Shown here piece by piece: positions 7,077 to 16,240 of a stretch of 52,588 bases of DNA; positions within the stretch are counted from its first letter, which is position 1, and each line of letters begins with the position of its first letter. The notes beneath the pieces were generated by a model. It did no database searches, had not been told where the DNA came from, and saw only the letters and a list, made by a program, of their open reading frames with translations. The stretch covers positions 1 to 52,588 of the forward strand of contig JACOTM010000028.1 of assembly GCA_016178305.1 (NCBI GenBank). Direction: 5' to 3'. The stretch comes from Flavobacteriia bacterium (GTDB lineage: Bacteria > Bacteroidota > Bacteroidia > Flavobacteriales_D > Crocinitomicaceae). A program made the position numbers and the translations under genes.

Positions 7077-8243
7077 TTAAGATTTAAAGTTAAAGGTTCT
7101 AACAGCTTGCTCGTAACCATGAGCGATACGTTTATTAATTAGGTTTTCATTTGCAACTAATGGACTTCCCAATTCAAATGAAAAAGCAGGATTTATTATT
7201 GTTGCTTCAAATGCTTTTATTGGGCGATTCAATGAATTTGTTAGAACAATTTTATTATCCACTAATTGAACTTGTTTTGCAATGTCATTGATCTGTAAGA
7301 AATGATTTATGTCATTTTGGAAAACTTCGGTTAGAGTTAATTCATAGATTGATCTAACTGCAATTGCTCCAATTGATTTATTTGAGAATGGTTCATAATT
7401 CGGTATTCCACTATTACAATTGATTGCTATAATTTGATAAGTACATTCATCTTCGTCCTCAGAAATCATTTTGATAACATCACCAAAAGGAGAAACGTTG
7501 ATGATTCCACCATCTACGTTATTGTGAGAGTTGATGAAATTTCGACCATCAAAAAATGAAATTTTATCTACGGGATTCCAAATAGCAGGAATTGAAGCTG
7601 ATGCCAAAACTCCGTTTATAAAATCTGTGTTAGACAAAAAGTTTTCATGTGAAACGCTATGATAAGCTCCTGTATTTAAAGAAACAAATCCACAAGAAAA
7701 CTTTGTGTTTTTAATTTTTGAACGGTTTAAATAGCTTGATAATTTAGTCGCTAATTGAGTATTATCAGCAATGCTTTTGAAGTTTTTTAAATTACTTTTT
7801 AAAGAATTTTCAAGTTCTTCAATAACTCTGTCAATAATCTCTTTGCGTTTTTTAGAAGAAAACAACATTCCAACTTTTTCAAATATCCCAATATTAAAAT
7901 CAAGGTTTAAATTCAAACGTTTGGCAAGCTGTTTAATATCAAGTTTAAATTTTAATTTATCTTCTTTAGATTTAGTATCAATGAATTCCGAACTGTAAAT
8001 TTCAGATGCCCCATTTTTACCGATTTGATTTACCCAAAGGTTATGGAGTAAATCAAATTCATTCATAGCTACCAATGAACCATTGATTGCTCCAGCACTT
8101 ACACCTGAAATGATGTCAAATTTCATGGGAGTATCAAGTCCAGTTATGTTTTTCCAGTTTTCACGAATGTATCTCAATGCTCCAACTTGGAAAGCACCGT
8201 TGAATCCTCCTCCTGAAAGAACTAATGCAAATTTCTTTTTCAT
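7077..8243 (-). CDS. Patatin-like phospholipase
   Basis: A 388-residue lipase of the patatin fold. The oxyanion-hole loop GGGFNG is at 11-16, the nucleophile elbow GVSAG at 47-51 (Ser49), ASIPAIWNPV near 216-225, and the Asp of the catalytic dyad in DGG at 244-246. I chose the ATG at 8243 because the glycine-rich loop must lie close to the N terminus. The upstream frame overlaps the previous gene. No signal peptide is seen, so it acts on inner-leaflet or cytoplasmic lipid. In this operon it could help membrane remodelling or cell lysis. Patatins also act as membrane-attacking defence effectors, but no sensor or cyclase is next to it. Confidence 0.88.
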   Translation of the reverse strand: MKKKFALVLSGGGFNGAFQVGALRYIRENWKNITGLDTPMKFDIISGVSAGAINGSLVAMNEFDLLHNLWVNQIGKNGASEIYSSEFIDTKSKEDKLKFKLDIKQLAKRLNLNLDFNIGIFEKVGMLFSSKKRKEIIDRVIEELENSLKSNLKNFKSIADNTQLATKLSSYLNRSKIKNTKFSCGFVSLNTGAYHSVSHENFLSNTDFINGVLASASIPAIWNPVDKISFFDGRNFINSHNNVDGGIINVSPFGDVIKMISEDEDECTYQIIAINCNSGIPNYEPFSNKSIGAIAVRSIYELTLTEVFQNDINHFLQINDIAKQVQLVDNKIVLTNSLNRPIKAFEATIINPAFSFELGSPLVANENLINKRIAHGYEQAVRTFNFKS

Positions 8244-8265
8244 GATTTTTTGATTTAGATGATTA

Positions 8266-9750
8266 TTAATTAAAAATGTCCATTTCTCCGCCTTGGTTGA
8301 ACCTACCAAATTGTACTGCTTTTCCTTTTTCAGGAACTTCAATAACAACATCAACATCGTGTTGGTAACCGTTTTCTCCTCTAAAATTTCCCTGCTTTGT
8401 TGTTTGAAAAATGTAAACAAATGAAATTTGAGGATTCGTAGCTTGTAAGTTTTCCAAATCGTCAGGGGTTAATCCTAACTTTGTTACACTATCTAAGAAA
8501 ACAAAATCCCATTGAGATAAATTATTTGGAATAGAACCTACAAATTGTAAATTTGGGTGTGCTACATTTGTGTCTTGCAACTTTTCTTTGATCGTGTCTC
8601 CGATTCTTTCTTCACGAGCAATATATAATACTTTACCATGATTTCTTGCTAAATATCCTGCAAAGTCAATGCACAAAGTTGATTTTCCAAATTTAGGTTT
8701 TCCAAAAACCATTGAAGTAAATCCTTTTGATGGATTACCGATAAACTCTTTCCATTTTCCAGTAAAATCAAGTTTGTCAAATTCCATATTTACAATATCT
8801 AAACTGTCTACAACCAAATGATCAGGAATTGAATTAAAACCGTTTAAACCTTCAAAACCCGAAACTATTCCTTCAAGTCCATTTAATTCCTTTGTTGGAA
8901 CTACTAAAATTCCTTCAGATGAATTCTTTTTCACAAACGATTTCAAGTTGGTAAGAAGTCCTTGTAATTCATTCCAGTAAGGATCTTTTTGAGTAATCAG
9001 TCCTATATTGATTGCTTTGGCAAGTCGATTATGAAGACTTGTTGCACGAACATTGCTAATCATTTTCCCTTGTAAACCAATGTAACTTTTTATAAATCGA
9101 ACAGAAAGCATCAATTCTTGTTTACCGATAATATTTAGTAAATGAGTTCTTTTTGTTTCTTCAATTTCAACTTTAAAAGATTCTAAACCTTTAGACTTTC
9201 CAAACAGAATCAATAAATTGTCTTGAATTTCTAATATCTCTTTTGAATATTTTGAAGTTTTACGAATACGCTTTTCAATCATTGCTCTTTGTAAAGAATT
9301 GATAAATGATCTGATTTGCGATCCATTTTTTATTTTTCCGTGCATCAAAACATAGCGTTTGATTAATCGAAGTTCTTCACTAATCCTTTCAACTTTTTCT
9401 CCATTATTTTTAAATACTCGAAATGGAGTTATTTTTGATTTTCGTAAACTTTCCGCCTTTTTTAAAGGTGGTTTAGATTGTGTATTTGAAGTTTTGTTAT
9501 GTACAATTACATTTGGTTGTGTTGGTTTGTGTGATGATATACTATTCAAATATGATGCTAATTGAATAAAGTATTGGTCAATTGTTCTTTTGATTTGAGT
9601 GTTTTCTGAATCGTTATAATCATCCCATGACTTACCATTTTCTGTAACTTCATCTACAAAATCAGCTACATCTTTTAAGGTTTTCGGTAGTGAATTACGA
9701 TCAATTTTACTTAGTTCTGAAAAGTAATTCTTGGTGGTTAATTGTGTCAT
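8266..9750 (-). CDS. RecA/RadA-fold ATPase with a long N-terminal extension
   Basis: A 494-residue protein. Residues 1-285 have no motif I recognise and are rich in charged helices. Residues 340-490 form a RecA-like ATPase with Walker A GKPKFGKST (350-358) and Walker B WDFVFLDSV (about 414-422). A RadA/Sms-like ending reads TTKQGNFRGENG and then HDVDVVIEV. A motif ELNGLEG with GFEGLNGF lies at 288-305 and recurs in the transglutaminase-like protein of the same operon. Its start overlaps the stop of the upstream giant gene (ATGA). It is not of the FtsK/HerA packaging type. It could be a DNA motor or repair ATPase of the element. Confidence 0.7.
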   Translation of the reverse strand: MTQLTTKNYFSELSKIDRNSLPKTLKDVADFVDEVTENGKSWDDYNDSENTQIKRTIDQYFIQLASYLNSISSHKPTQPNVIVHNKTSNTQSKPPLKKAESLRKSKITPFRVFKNNGEKVERISEELRLIKRYVLMHGKIKNGSQIRSFINSLQRAMIEKRIRKTSKYSKEILEIQDNLLILFGKSKGLESFKVEIEETKRTHLLNIIGKQELMLSVRFIKSYIGLQGKMISNVRATSLHNRLAKAINIGLITQKDPYWNELQGLLTNLKSFVKKNSSEGILVVPTKELNGLEGIVSGFEGLNGFNSIPDHLVVDSLDIVNMEFDKLDFTGKWKEFIGNPSKGFTSMVFGKPKFGKSTLCIDFAGYLARNHGKVLYIAREERIGDTIKEKLQDTNVAHPNLQFVGSIPNNLSQWDFVFLDSVTKLGLTPDDLENLQATNPQISFVYIFQTTKQGNFRGENGYQHDVDVVIEVPEKGKAVQFGRFNQGGEMDIFN

Positions 9751-12700
9751 GATGCTTTGTTTTTAAAGGATAATAACTCTAGTTCTAATTCAAGTGCTTT
9801 GGCTCTAAGTCTTAATCTTCTTGATCTATCTGTTGTTTGCTCTTCTTTACTTGGGAGCCTAATCTGAACTTTTGGTTTTACTGCTGATTGAACCAATCCA
9901 ACGGTTTCAATTTGTGATTCACTCATTTTTACTGAAACTCCAATTTGAGATTCAAGTATTGCTAATAATGGCTCAATATTACTTAACTGAACATAACTTG
10001 ACATATTTTTACCTACTTTTTCAAAATTGTTATTTTGAACTAACTTTAATATTTCGGGATTCAAAAATATTTCTCCTCCTTCTCTTATTACTCCATTTAT
10101 AACAATTCTAAAAGTGCCATCATGTAATTTGAAAAATGTTATTCCATGAGAGGTCACAATGTCTTTTCCATAAGGCAATGATTGAAAAACTTTTAAAGCT
10201 TTACTTATAGGAACATCTACCTTTCCACCAAACGCTTTTTCATACTGCCAATGTTCAGGCATAAGAATACCTTTTGTTATTTGGTTATCATGTGTTGTAT
10301 AGCTAACTAATTTCCCTTTATAATCTGAAAATGCTTGTAAGATATTACCAGTAATTATATACCGAATGGTTCTATCTTTTGTATTTTCAGAAATTGCTTC
10401 TCCCCACATACTTAGAGTGTTTTCAATATCAGATTCACGAACATATAGACTTGCTCCTTTAATTGCGTTTATCTCTTTATTGAAACTTGCAGGAATTTCT
10501 AAATACTTTTGTGATGAAGCAATAGCAAATCGTAATCCAATAGCACTTGGGGCATACGGATTTTTACGTTTAAAATCCAATTTAAAACCAACAAAAACCG
10601 CCATTTGATTGGTGTCTGTCCCCTCAAAAGAATCAATTGGATAAAGTAAACGTTTACCAATTGTAAAGTATTTAAATAAACCTTGTATGTTCGTTTTCTT
10701 ATATTCAGCAAGTTTATTTTCATCCTCAATTTTCTTATTTTTAGCAATGTTTAATTCCAATATCCTTTGCTCAATTGCTGAATCAACAAGTGTTGGTGTT
10801 TCCTTTTGAATTTTCTTTATTTTTTTCTCATTTGGAATATCCTTGATTAAAGATGAATAATGTTCATTTATCTCATTTAGTTCAGATTCTAAAATAGCAA
10901 CGTTATGTCCTAAATAAGTTTCAATTAGTTCGTTTGAAACCTCAATTGGAGTTTTTCCATTTAAGGATTGAATAATTAAGTTTCTCAATTCATCAATTTT
11001 AAAAGGTTTACGAAGAACGTTTGCTTCTACTTTCTCTAAAATTGAATCTTCTCCAAAAGATGAATACCCACCTTTGCCCATTTTGATAATGGAAGAAGAA
11101 ACTGTTTTAGTTTTCAAATCCATTTCCTCTACTTCTAAATCATACTCTCCAGTTTGCTTTAAATAGTTGATATGGTTATCGTATCGTTCTTTTATGTCGG
11201 TGTAAAATTCTTCCTGCATTTTAACTGATAAAACAGCCACACGACCTGAAACTTTTAATGCGCCGTCTTCTTTGATTTGTTCAGTACCTCCAATTTTTAA
11301 AGGATCGCCCAAAAGTGTATTTAATTCTCTGTTTTCTTTTAAGTATTCAATCACTATTGCATCTCCATATTTATTTAAAAAATCAGGCACATCCAATATG
11401 CTACTACTTTGTTTTTGATTCGATGAGGTATTCGCATCCAAAGATTTCAGTTTCTTTTGAAGCATCATCATTAAACGCATTTCGGCTGGAATTGCTGAAT
11501 TTACGTAATCATAAATCGGTTTTAAGATTTGTCCTGTTCGATTGATTCTACCGCGTTTTTGAACTTCGATATTAATATCTAATTCAGGTTGTAATACAAT
11601 CATTACTCGTTGTTTTACATCTTCTTTTTTTACTTTACTTGTAATGATTGCATGAGCCGAAGCACCAGTACTACCTGATTGATTTATTAGTAAAACATCT
11701 AATTCATTATTATTGAACTCACGAAAAGCATCATTTGTGTTTATCTTTTTACGGTTTTCTACAATTCCACGTGTTCTTTTTTCATTCAATTGTAATTTCA
11801 GTTTTCGTCCAGTAACTTCCCCAACAGAATATCCTGCTTTTTGAATACGACTTACTATTACATCAATTGGAGAAATTGTTATTCCAGTTGAAATACTGCT
11901 TATTTGCTCATGAATACGTAAATATTCAACTTTAGCTTCCGCTCCTAATTCATCAATATCGAAAACTTCATATTCTTTAGTTCCGTCAGGTAAAGTGATT
12001 GTATATCTCATAACACCTTCCAAACCTTTTTCAAGAACGATTGAAAAATCTGCTTTTACTTCTTCGCCTATGGAAACAGAAACTCCACTTTCATCTTCCA
12101 TTTGTTCTAAAAAACTTCCCATTGTGGAAGCGAAGGCGATGACAGGTTTTTTACCTTCTTTTAATCTTTCTATTGCACGATCTGCCACCGCTTCTGCTTT
12201 GATAGAAAACAACATTTGATTAATCACATTAAACACTTTTGAGAAGTAAGGCATATTGTCAACTCCTGCATTTGATGTTCCCTCACGGACTTCTATTTCT
12301 GCACCTTCTTCTGCAATTATTTCATCCAATTCGCCTACACGTTTATCCACATAATTTGCCTGAAATGCGATAATGTCACGCAAAATTAAAGTGATATTAT
12401 CCGCTATTGCTTTGTGTTCATTTGCTTTATCATGGAGTGTAATATAATTTACTTCAATTCCCTCGTAGCTTCTTTCTCGTCTTATCATTTGCCCCTCTGA
12501 AACAAGTTGTGATGCTAATACTTCTTGTAATGCTACACCGCCATTAGCGATAGCATCAACCAAATTTTGTTGTGACATGTTTGCTTCTGAAATGGATGTT
12601 TTCATACCATATATCGGCATATTATCGGGACGTTTTGCAAAGGTTGCTGATAAGAAAACAGCTCCCTTTGTTTTCTTCACAATACTTTGCATGAATGTTC

Positions 12701-14621
12701 CTGTATTTGACGATCCACTTGCATTATGACTTTCATCCATAATCAAAATGCTACCTTCGGCAATGTTTCTTAAGAAATTGGGTTTTGTGTTTTTCTTTTC
12801 AGGCGAGTTGAATTGAGAATATGTACCGATTACAAAATCATAGTTTTTTAACTCGCCAGTTTCAAATATGTGATTTTGTTCCATACTCGATGGTGCTTGA
12901 TAAACGACTAATCCGTTTTCATCTTTGATGTCTGTTTTACTCTCTTTTGAATTGACAATAAAAGGTCTTAAATGTGAAGAACCAATTGCATCCAAATCAC
13001 GATATAAATCAGAAAACAAGTTTGCTTTTTCAGTCAGGACAATTGGTTTTATACCTTGATGCACTGCATAGCGAATCATAGATGAAGCAATTCGACCTTT
13101 TCCAATTCCTGTTTGATCTCCAATAATCATTGCTTGGTTCAATGCTTCAATGTTGTAAATTGCCATTCCAACTGCATCAATTTGTTCTGCTGATAAAACA
13201 TTATACATTGAAGCTTTTGTTGGATAACCTAATCGATCACGAACAAAATTATCCATGTCTCCACCAACATCGCGTGTTATTTGTTTTAAAGCTTGATGAA
13301 TCTCGAAGTCCATTGAATCGGGTACTTGAGTATCTAAAACCTTTCCCTTTGATGATGGAATATAAGCACCTTCCAATGTTCCTAAATCAGAATTAGAATT
13401 CAAAAATTTTTCTAACTCTTTCGCTCTTTTGATTAGATAATTTGATTTGGATGTATCTTGACTATCTATAATTTGTGAATTTACCCTAGCGAATAATTCA
13501 TCGAATGAACTTACAACTTTTGATAAAGTATCATTTTTAAGAGGTGCAACACCTGAAGGAATTTTTTTTCTTCCATTGATTAGAACAACTCTTGTATCAA
13601 AAGTTGTTCCTTGACGAGAATACAATTTGTCTCCTTTTATTGGGATAACATCATCGACGTTATAATGAGAGTATATGTAATTGAAAAAGATTCTGTTTTT
13701 TCCTGCTTGAATTCGACCTTGATTGTCATAATCTGTATGACCTCCAATGATAAATGCACATTTACCATTGTCTTTCATAGTTTCTAAAGCTATGATTGCC
13801 ATATAATGATCCAAATCGTAAATTCGGTAAGTTCCAATATATGTCGGGTCTCCAATTCTACCAAAAGGCGGATTTGTGATTACTGCATCAAAACGTCTTT
13901 CAAAATCCTTGAAAGGTCTTGAAGCATCAACTCCAGTTACAGAAATGTAGTTTTGACGTTTTAAATTTTCACGTCTTACTTTATCAATTTCATTGACAAT
14001 TACTTTATTTGGATTACATGCTATGGTTAATAATCCATTGCCTGCTGATGGTTCAAAAACTATTTTTCGATTCGTTTCAATTCCACAATACAAACCCATT
14101 AAATAACCAATAGGGGCAGGTGTAGAATATTGCTTTAACAAAATACTTTGAGAAGTACGAAATGATAAATTGGTTTGACGGTTATACAATTCAACAATTT
14201 TATTGAATTTCGATTTTTTATCATCCCTGCTGTCATTTGCAATTGAGCGTGCTGTTTCAACGATCGCATATTCCGTTAATTCTTTGACTTTTGTTTTGTC
14301 AACTATTCCCATAGAATGTGCAATCCTTTCAGTATGAAGTCTTGATAATTTATCTCCATTTGATAGACTATCAATCATAAATCGAATATATCTATCTTCA
14401 TTTTGAACCTGTTTCATGACACTTGCTTTTGAGGGTTTTGTTTGGAAATTGATTTGATTTTTTAGAAACTCATTTTCATTTTGTAATTCTTTAATGAGTT
14501 CTTTTTGAGGTTCATTTTCTGTTATTCCACGAAGTACGCTGTGATAGAACCCTAAACTGCCGATAAAACCGATTACCGACAGTAAAAAAGAGTACTTCGC
14601 ATAAGGAATTGGCTTACTCAT
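9747..14621 (-). CDS. Giant DarB-like DNA methylase-helicase fusion (strawberry-notch type) with N-terminal membrane span
   Basis: About 1624 residues. A single hydrophobic span (about residues 10-32) comes first. Next is an N6-type methyltransferase domain with motif I FEPSAGNG (about 189-196) and motif IV NPPFG (about 250). It is followed by a superfamily 2 helicase of the strawberry-notch class with Walker A DQTGIGKGR (about 502), DESH (about 630), SATF (about 658) and motif VI QKRGRINRTGQ. The layout matches phage P1 DarB, a virion protein that shields injected DNA from type I restriction, and similar plasmid proteins. The start at 14621 overlaps the previous stop by 8 bp. The N-terminal span is unusual and suggests a membrane- or virion-anchored form. 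Confidence 0.82.
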   Translation of the reverse strand: MSKPIPYAKYSFLLSVIGFIGSLGFYHSVLRGITENEPQKELIKELQNENEFLKNQINFQTKPSKASVMKQVQNEDRYIRFMIDSLSNGDKLSRLHTERIAHSMGIVDKTKVKELTEYAIVETARSIANDSRDDKKSKFNKIVELYNRQTNLSFRTSQSILLKQYSTPAPIGYLMGLYCGIETNRKIVFEPSAGNGLLTIACNPNKVIVNEIDKVRRENLKRQNYISVTGVDASRPFKDFERRFDAVITNPPFGRIGDPTYIGTYRIYDLDHYMAIIALETMKDNGKCAFIIGGHTDYDNQGRIQAGKNRIFFNYIYSHYNVDDVIPIKGDKLYSRQGTTFDTRVVLINGRKKIPSGVAPLKNDTLSKVVSSFDELFARVNSQIIDSQDTSKSNYLIKRAKELEKFLNSNSDLGTLEGAYIPSSKGKVLDTQVPDSMDFEIHQALKQITRDVGGDMDNFVRDRLGYPTKASMYNVLSAEQIDAVGMAIYNIEALNQAMIIGDQTGIGKGRIASSMIRYAVHQGIKPIVLTEKANLFSDLYRDLDAIGSSHLRPFIVNSKESKTDIKDENGLVVYQAPSSMEQNHIFETGELKNYDFVIGTYSQFNSPEKKNTKPNFLRNIAEGSILIMDESHNASGSSNTGTFMQSIVKKTKGAVFLSATFAKRPDNMPIYGMKTSISEANMSQQNLVDAIANGGVALQEVLASQLVSEGQMIRRERSYEGIEVNYITLHDKANEHKAIADNITLILRDIIAFQANYVDKRVGELDEIIAEEGAEIEVREGTSNAGVDNMPYFSKVFNVINQMLFSIKAEAVADRAIERLKEGKKPVIAFASTMGSFLEQMEDESGVSVSIGEEVKADFSIVLEKGLEGVMRYTITLPDGTKEYEVFDIDELGAEAKVEYLRIHEQISSISTGITISPIDVIVSRIQKAGYSVGEVTGRKLKLQLNEKRTRGIVENRKKINTNDAFREFNNNELDVLLINQSGSTGASAHAIITSKVKKEDVKQRVMIVLQPELDINIEVQKRGRINRTGQILKPIYDYVNSAIPAEMRLMMMLQKKLKSLDANTSSNQKQSSSILDVPDFLNKYGDAIVIEYLKENRELNTLLGDPLKIGGTEQIKEDGALKVSGRVAVLSVKMQEEFYTDIKERYDNHINYLKQTGEYDLEVEEMDLKTKTVSSSIIKMGKGGYSSFGEDSILEKVEANVLRKPFKIDELRNLIIQSLNGKTPIEVSNELIETYLGHNVAILESELNEINEHYSSLIKDIPNEKKIKKIQKETPTLVDSAIEQRILELNIAKNKKIEDENKLAEYKKTNIQGLFKYFTIGKRLLYPIDSFEGTDTNQMAVFVGFKLDFKRKNPYAPSAIGLRFAIASSQKYLEIPASFNKEINAIKGASLYVRESDIENTLSMWGEAISENTKDRTIRYIITGNILQAFSDYKGKLVSYTTHDNQITKGILMPEHWQYEKAFGGKVDVPISKALKVFQSLPYGKDIVTSHGITFFKLHDGTFRIVINGVIREGGEIFLNPEILKLVQNNNFEKVGKNMSSYVQLSNIEPLLAILESQIGVSVKMSESQIETVGLVQSAVKPKVQIRLPSKEEQTTDRSRRLRLRAKALELELELLSFKNKAS

Positions 14622-15294
14622 TATCAGTTGCAATTAAATAACAACCTCCTAACAACAATGCAATTAAAATCCCTGAAATTGCAATAGTTTTTAATTCTTG
14701 TCGACTTTCCATTCTCTCATCAACCAAAGTATAAGTGAATTTATTTCCATGAAAGGAACGATGTACTTCACATAATTTCATAAAGAAATCAAAGTCACTT
14801 GCACTTTTAAATACTTGGCATCCTGCTGAATATTTATCAACAACAAGTGTAGAACCTATTTGAGATGCTCGATGGATGTTGATACCGAAAAAACCACTTG
14901 CAACTTTTCCATTATTGAAATCAAGCACTGCATCTCTATCATAATCACGAGTTACATTTACTTTTCCACCTGTTTGTATCAAGGCTTTATATTTTCCTCG
15001 GTGTAATCCAATTTGATATGTGTCAATGTATTGACTTGGATTTAAAATTGCTGTTCCCTGTGCATTCATTGGATTTTTCAACCAAAAAGTACCAGGATCT
15101 GTGGTACATTTAAAAACCATGTATAACCATTTGGGACGACCCGATTGAGCAATGTTTGTAAATACGTGCATTTCGTCATCAAATGCATTTGGAGTTTGGC
15201 TATTTGCTCTAAATCCCCAAATGTTTAGGCGGTAAGGTTCTTCGTAAATTACGTAACCTTTCTTTTGAGCTAGTTTTGAAATTTCTTGGATCAT
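14614..15294 (-). CDS. L,D-transpeptidase-like cell-wall protein with a C-terminal membrane anchor
   Basis: A 226-residue protein. FGINIHRAS (His141) and KYSAGCQVF (Ser156, Cys159) give the H...SxGC pattern of YkuD-type L,D-transpeptidases and related peptidoglycan enzymes, although the usual Arg after the Cys is replaced. A single C-terminal hydrophobic span (about 203-221) anchors it, with few residues beyond. No signal peptide is present. It overlaps the preceding gene by ATGA and the next by 8 bp, so it is translationally coupled. In a virus-like operon it could open the cell wall during entry. The assignment rests on the short motif alone. Confidence 0.6.
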   Translation of the reverse strand: MIQEISKLAQKKGYVIYEEPYRLNIWGFRANSQTPNAFDDEMHVFTNIAQSGRPKWLYMVFKCTTDPGTFWLKNPMNAQGTAILNPSQYIDTYQIGLHRGKYKALIQTGGKVNVTRDYDRDAVLDFNNGKVASGFFGINIHRASQIGSTLVVDKYSAGCQVFKSASDFDFFMKLCEVHRSFHGNKFTYTLVDERMESRQELKTIAISGILIALLLGGCYLIATDNE

Positions 15295-16232
15295 GATACG
15301 TGTTTTATTGATTTAGTGTTTACAAAAAGGAATCTTCCGTCTACTGTTTCAAATTCCGTTATTCCATTACTATCAGTTGAGTATGTACCTAGAATTGTAA
15401 ATTGAGGAACGATTAATGACTTACCAACTCTATCCCATACTTTTGTAGAAACAGTTGTCATCAAACGATCTTCGAGACCATACACTCCTGAAAGTGACCA
15501 TTTAGAACCATCATATTTTAATCCGATTCTATAAAATTCAGCGTTGATTTTTTTCTTGTATTCCATCGATGTAAACCTTGAAAGCAAAGCATTTACAACT
15601 GTATTACTAACTAATGCAAATTCAATCTTTTTAAATTCTTCATTCAAATAGATGTACTGCTCTTTGTTTTTTATCTTTTTTAATATGGATAGAGCAGTAA
15701 AAATGTTGTCTTCGATAACAGAATCATGAAGCGTTTTTGCAAGTGCTTTATAATTGTTTTGATCTGTATTTTTAGTTTCAGACTTTGGTTTATCATTACC
15801 ATTTTTAGAATCTGATGTTACTATTTTACCGTATTCTTTGGAATCAATTGTAGTTGGTAATCCTTTTGATTTCAAAGCTGTTTCCATTTCCTGACCATAG
15901 AATCCGTCCGCACCATATTTAGGTAAAATTGAACCTCCGTATTTTTTGATAAGTGCTAATTGCACATCTTTTACAAGTGTTCCTTTACTTTTTCTTTTCA
16001 AAGGAAAAGTTGAGTTTTGAGGTGCAGGTTTATATCCACTCGGTTTAGAACTTGATGCAGGTAAACTATTTTGATCTGATGAAGGTTGAAAATCTGAATC
16101 AATTTGATCTACAAAATCTTCAACTGCTGAATCCTCTTTTTTGCTTTGTATATGTTTAAACAGGAAATACCCACCTGTACCTACTGCGATTGCACCTAGC
16201 GACCAGAGTAAATATTTTGTTTTGGTTTCCAT
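15291..16232 (-). CDS. Membrane-anchored peptidoglycan-binding protein with an annexin-like helical region
   Basis: A 313-residue protein with an N-terminal membrane span (about 7-26) and a low-complexity Ser/Pro linker. A PG_binding_1-like domain at about 74-130 shows PLKRKSKGTLVKDVQLAL and then GADGFYGQEMETAL. A helical segment (about 150-215) resembles the annexin-like repeats of the next upstream protein. A C-terminal beta region (about 260-313) is perhaps SH3-like. The start overlaps nothing and lies 8 bp after the 253-aa gene. Together with the neighbour at 14614 it forms a cell-wall-contacting pair. Confidence 0.65.
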   Translation of the reverse strand: METKTKYLLWSLGAIAVGTGGYFLFKHIQSKKEDSAVEDFVDQIDSDFQPSSDQNSLPASSSKPSGYKPAPQNSTFPLKRKSKGTLVKDVQLALIKKYGGSILPKYGADGFYGQEMETALKSKGLPTTIDSKEYGKIVTSDSKNGNDKPKSETKNTDQNNYKALAKTLHDSVIEDNIFTALSILKKIKNKEQYIYLNEEFKKIEFALVSNTVVNALLSRFTSMEYKKKINAEFYRIGLKYDGSKWSLSGVYGLEDRLMTTVSTKVWDRVGKSLIVPQFTILGTYSTDSNGITEFETVDGRFLFVNTKSIKHVS

Positions 16233-16240
16233 AATCTGAT

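Noticed and set aside
7077-8243. CBASS-type defence module around the patatin gene
   Set aside because: No cyclic-nucleotide synthase or Cap-type gene is adjacent, and the gene lies inside the virion-like operon.
8244-8420. N-terminal extension of the patatin protein
   Set aside because: It overlaps the ATPase gene and would place the glycine-rich loop 70 residues from the start, unlike patatins.
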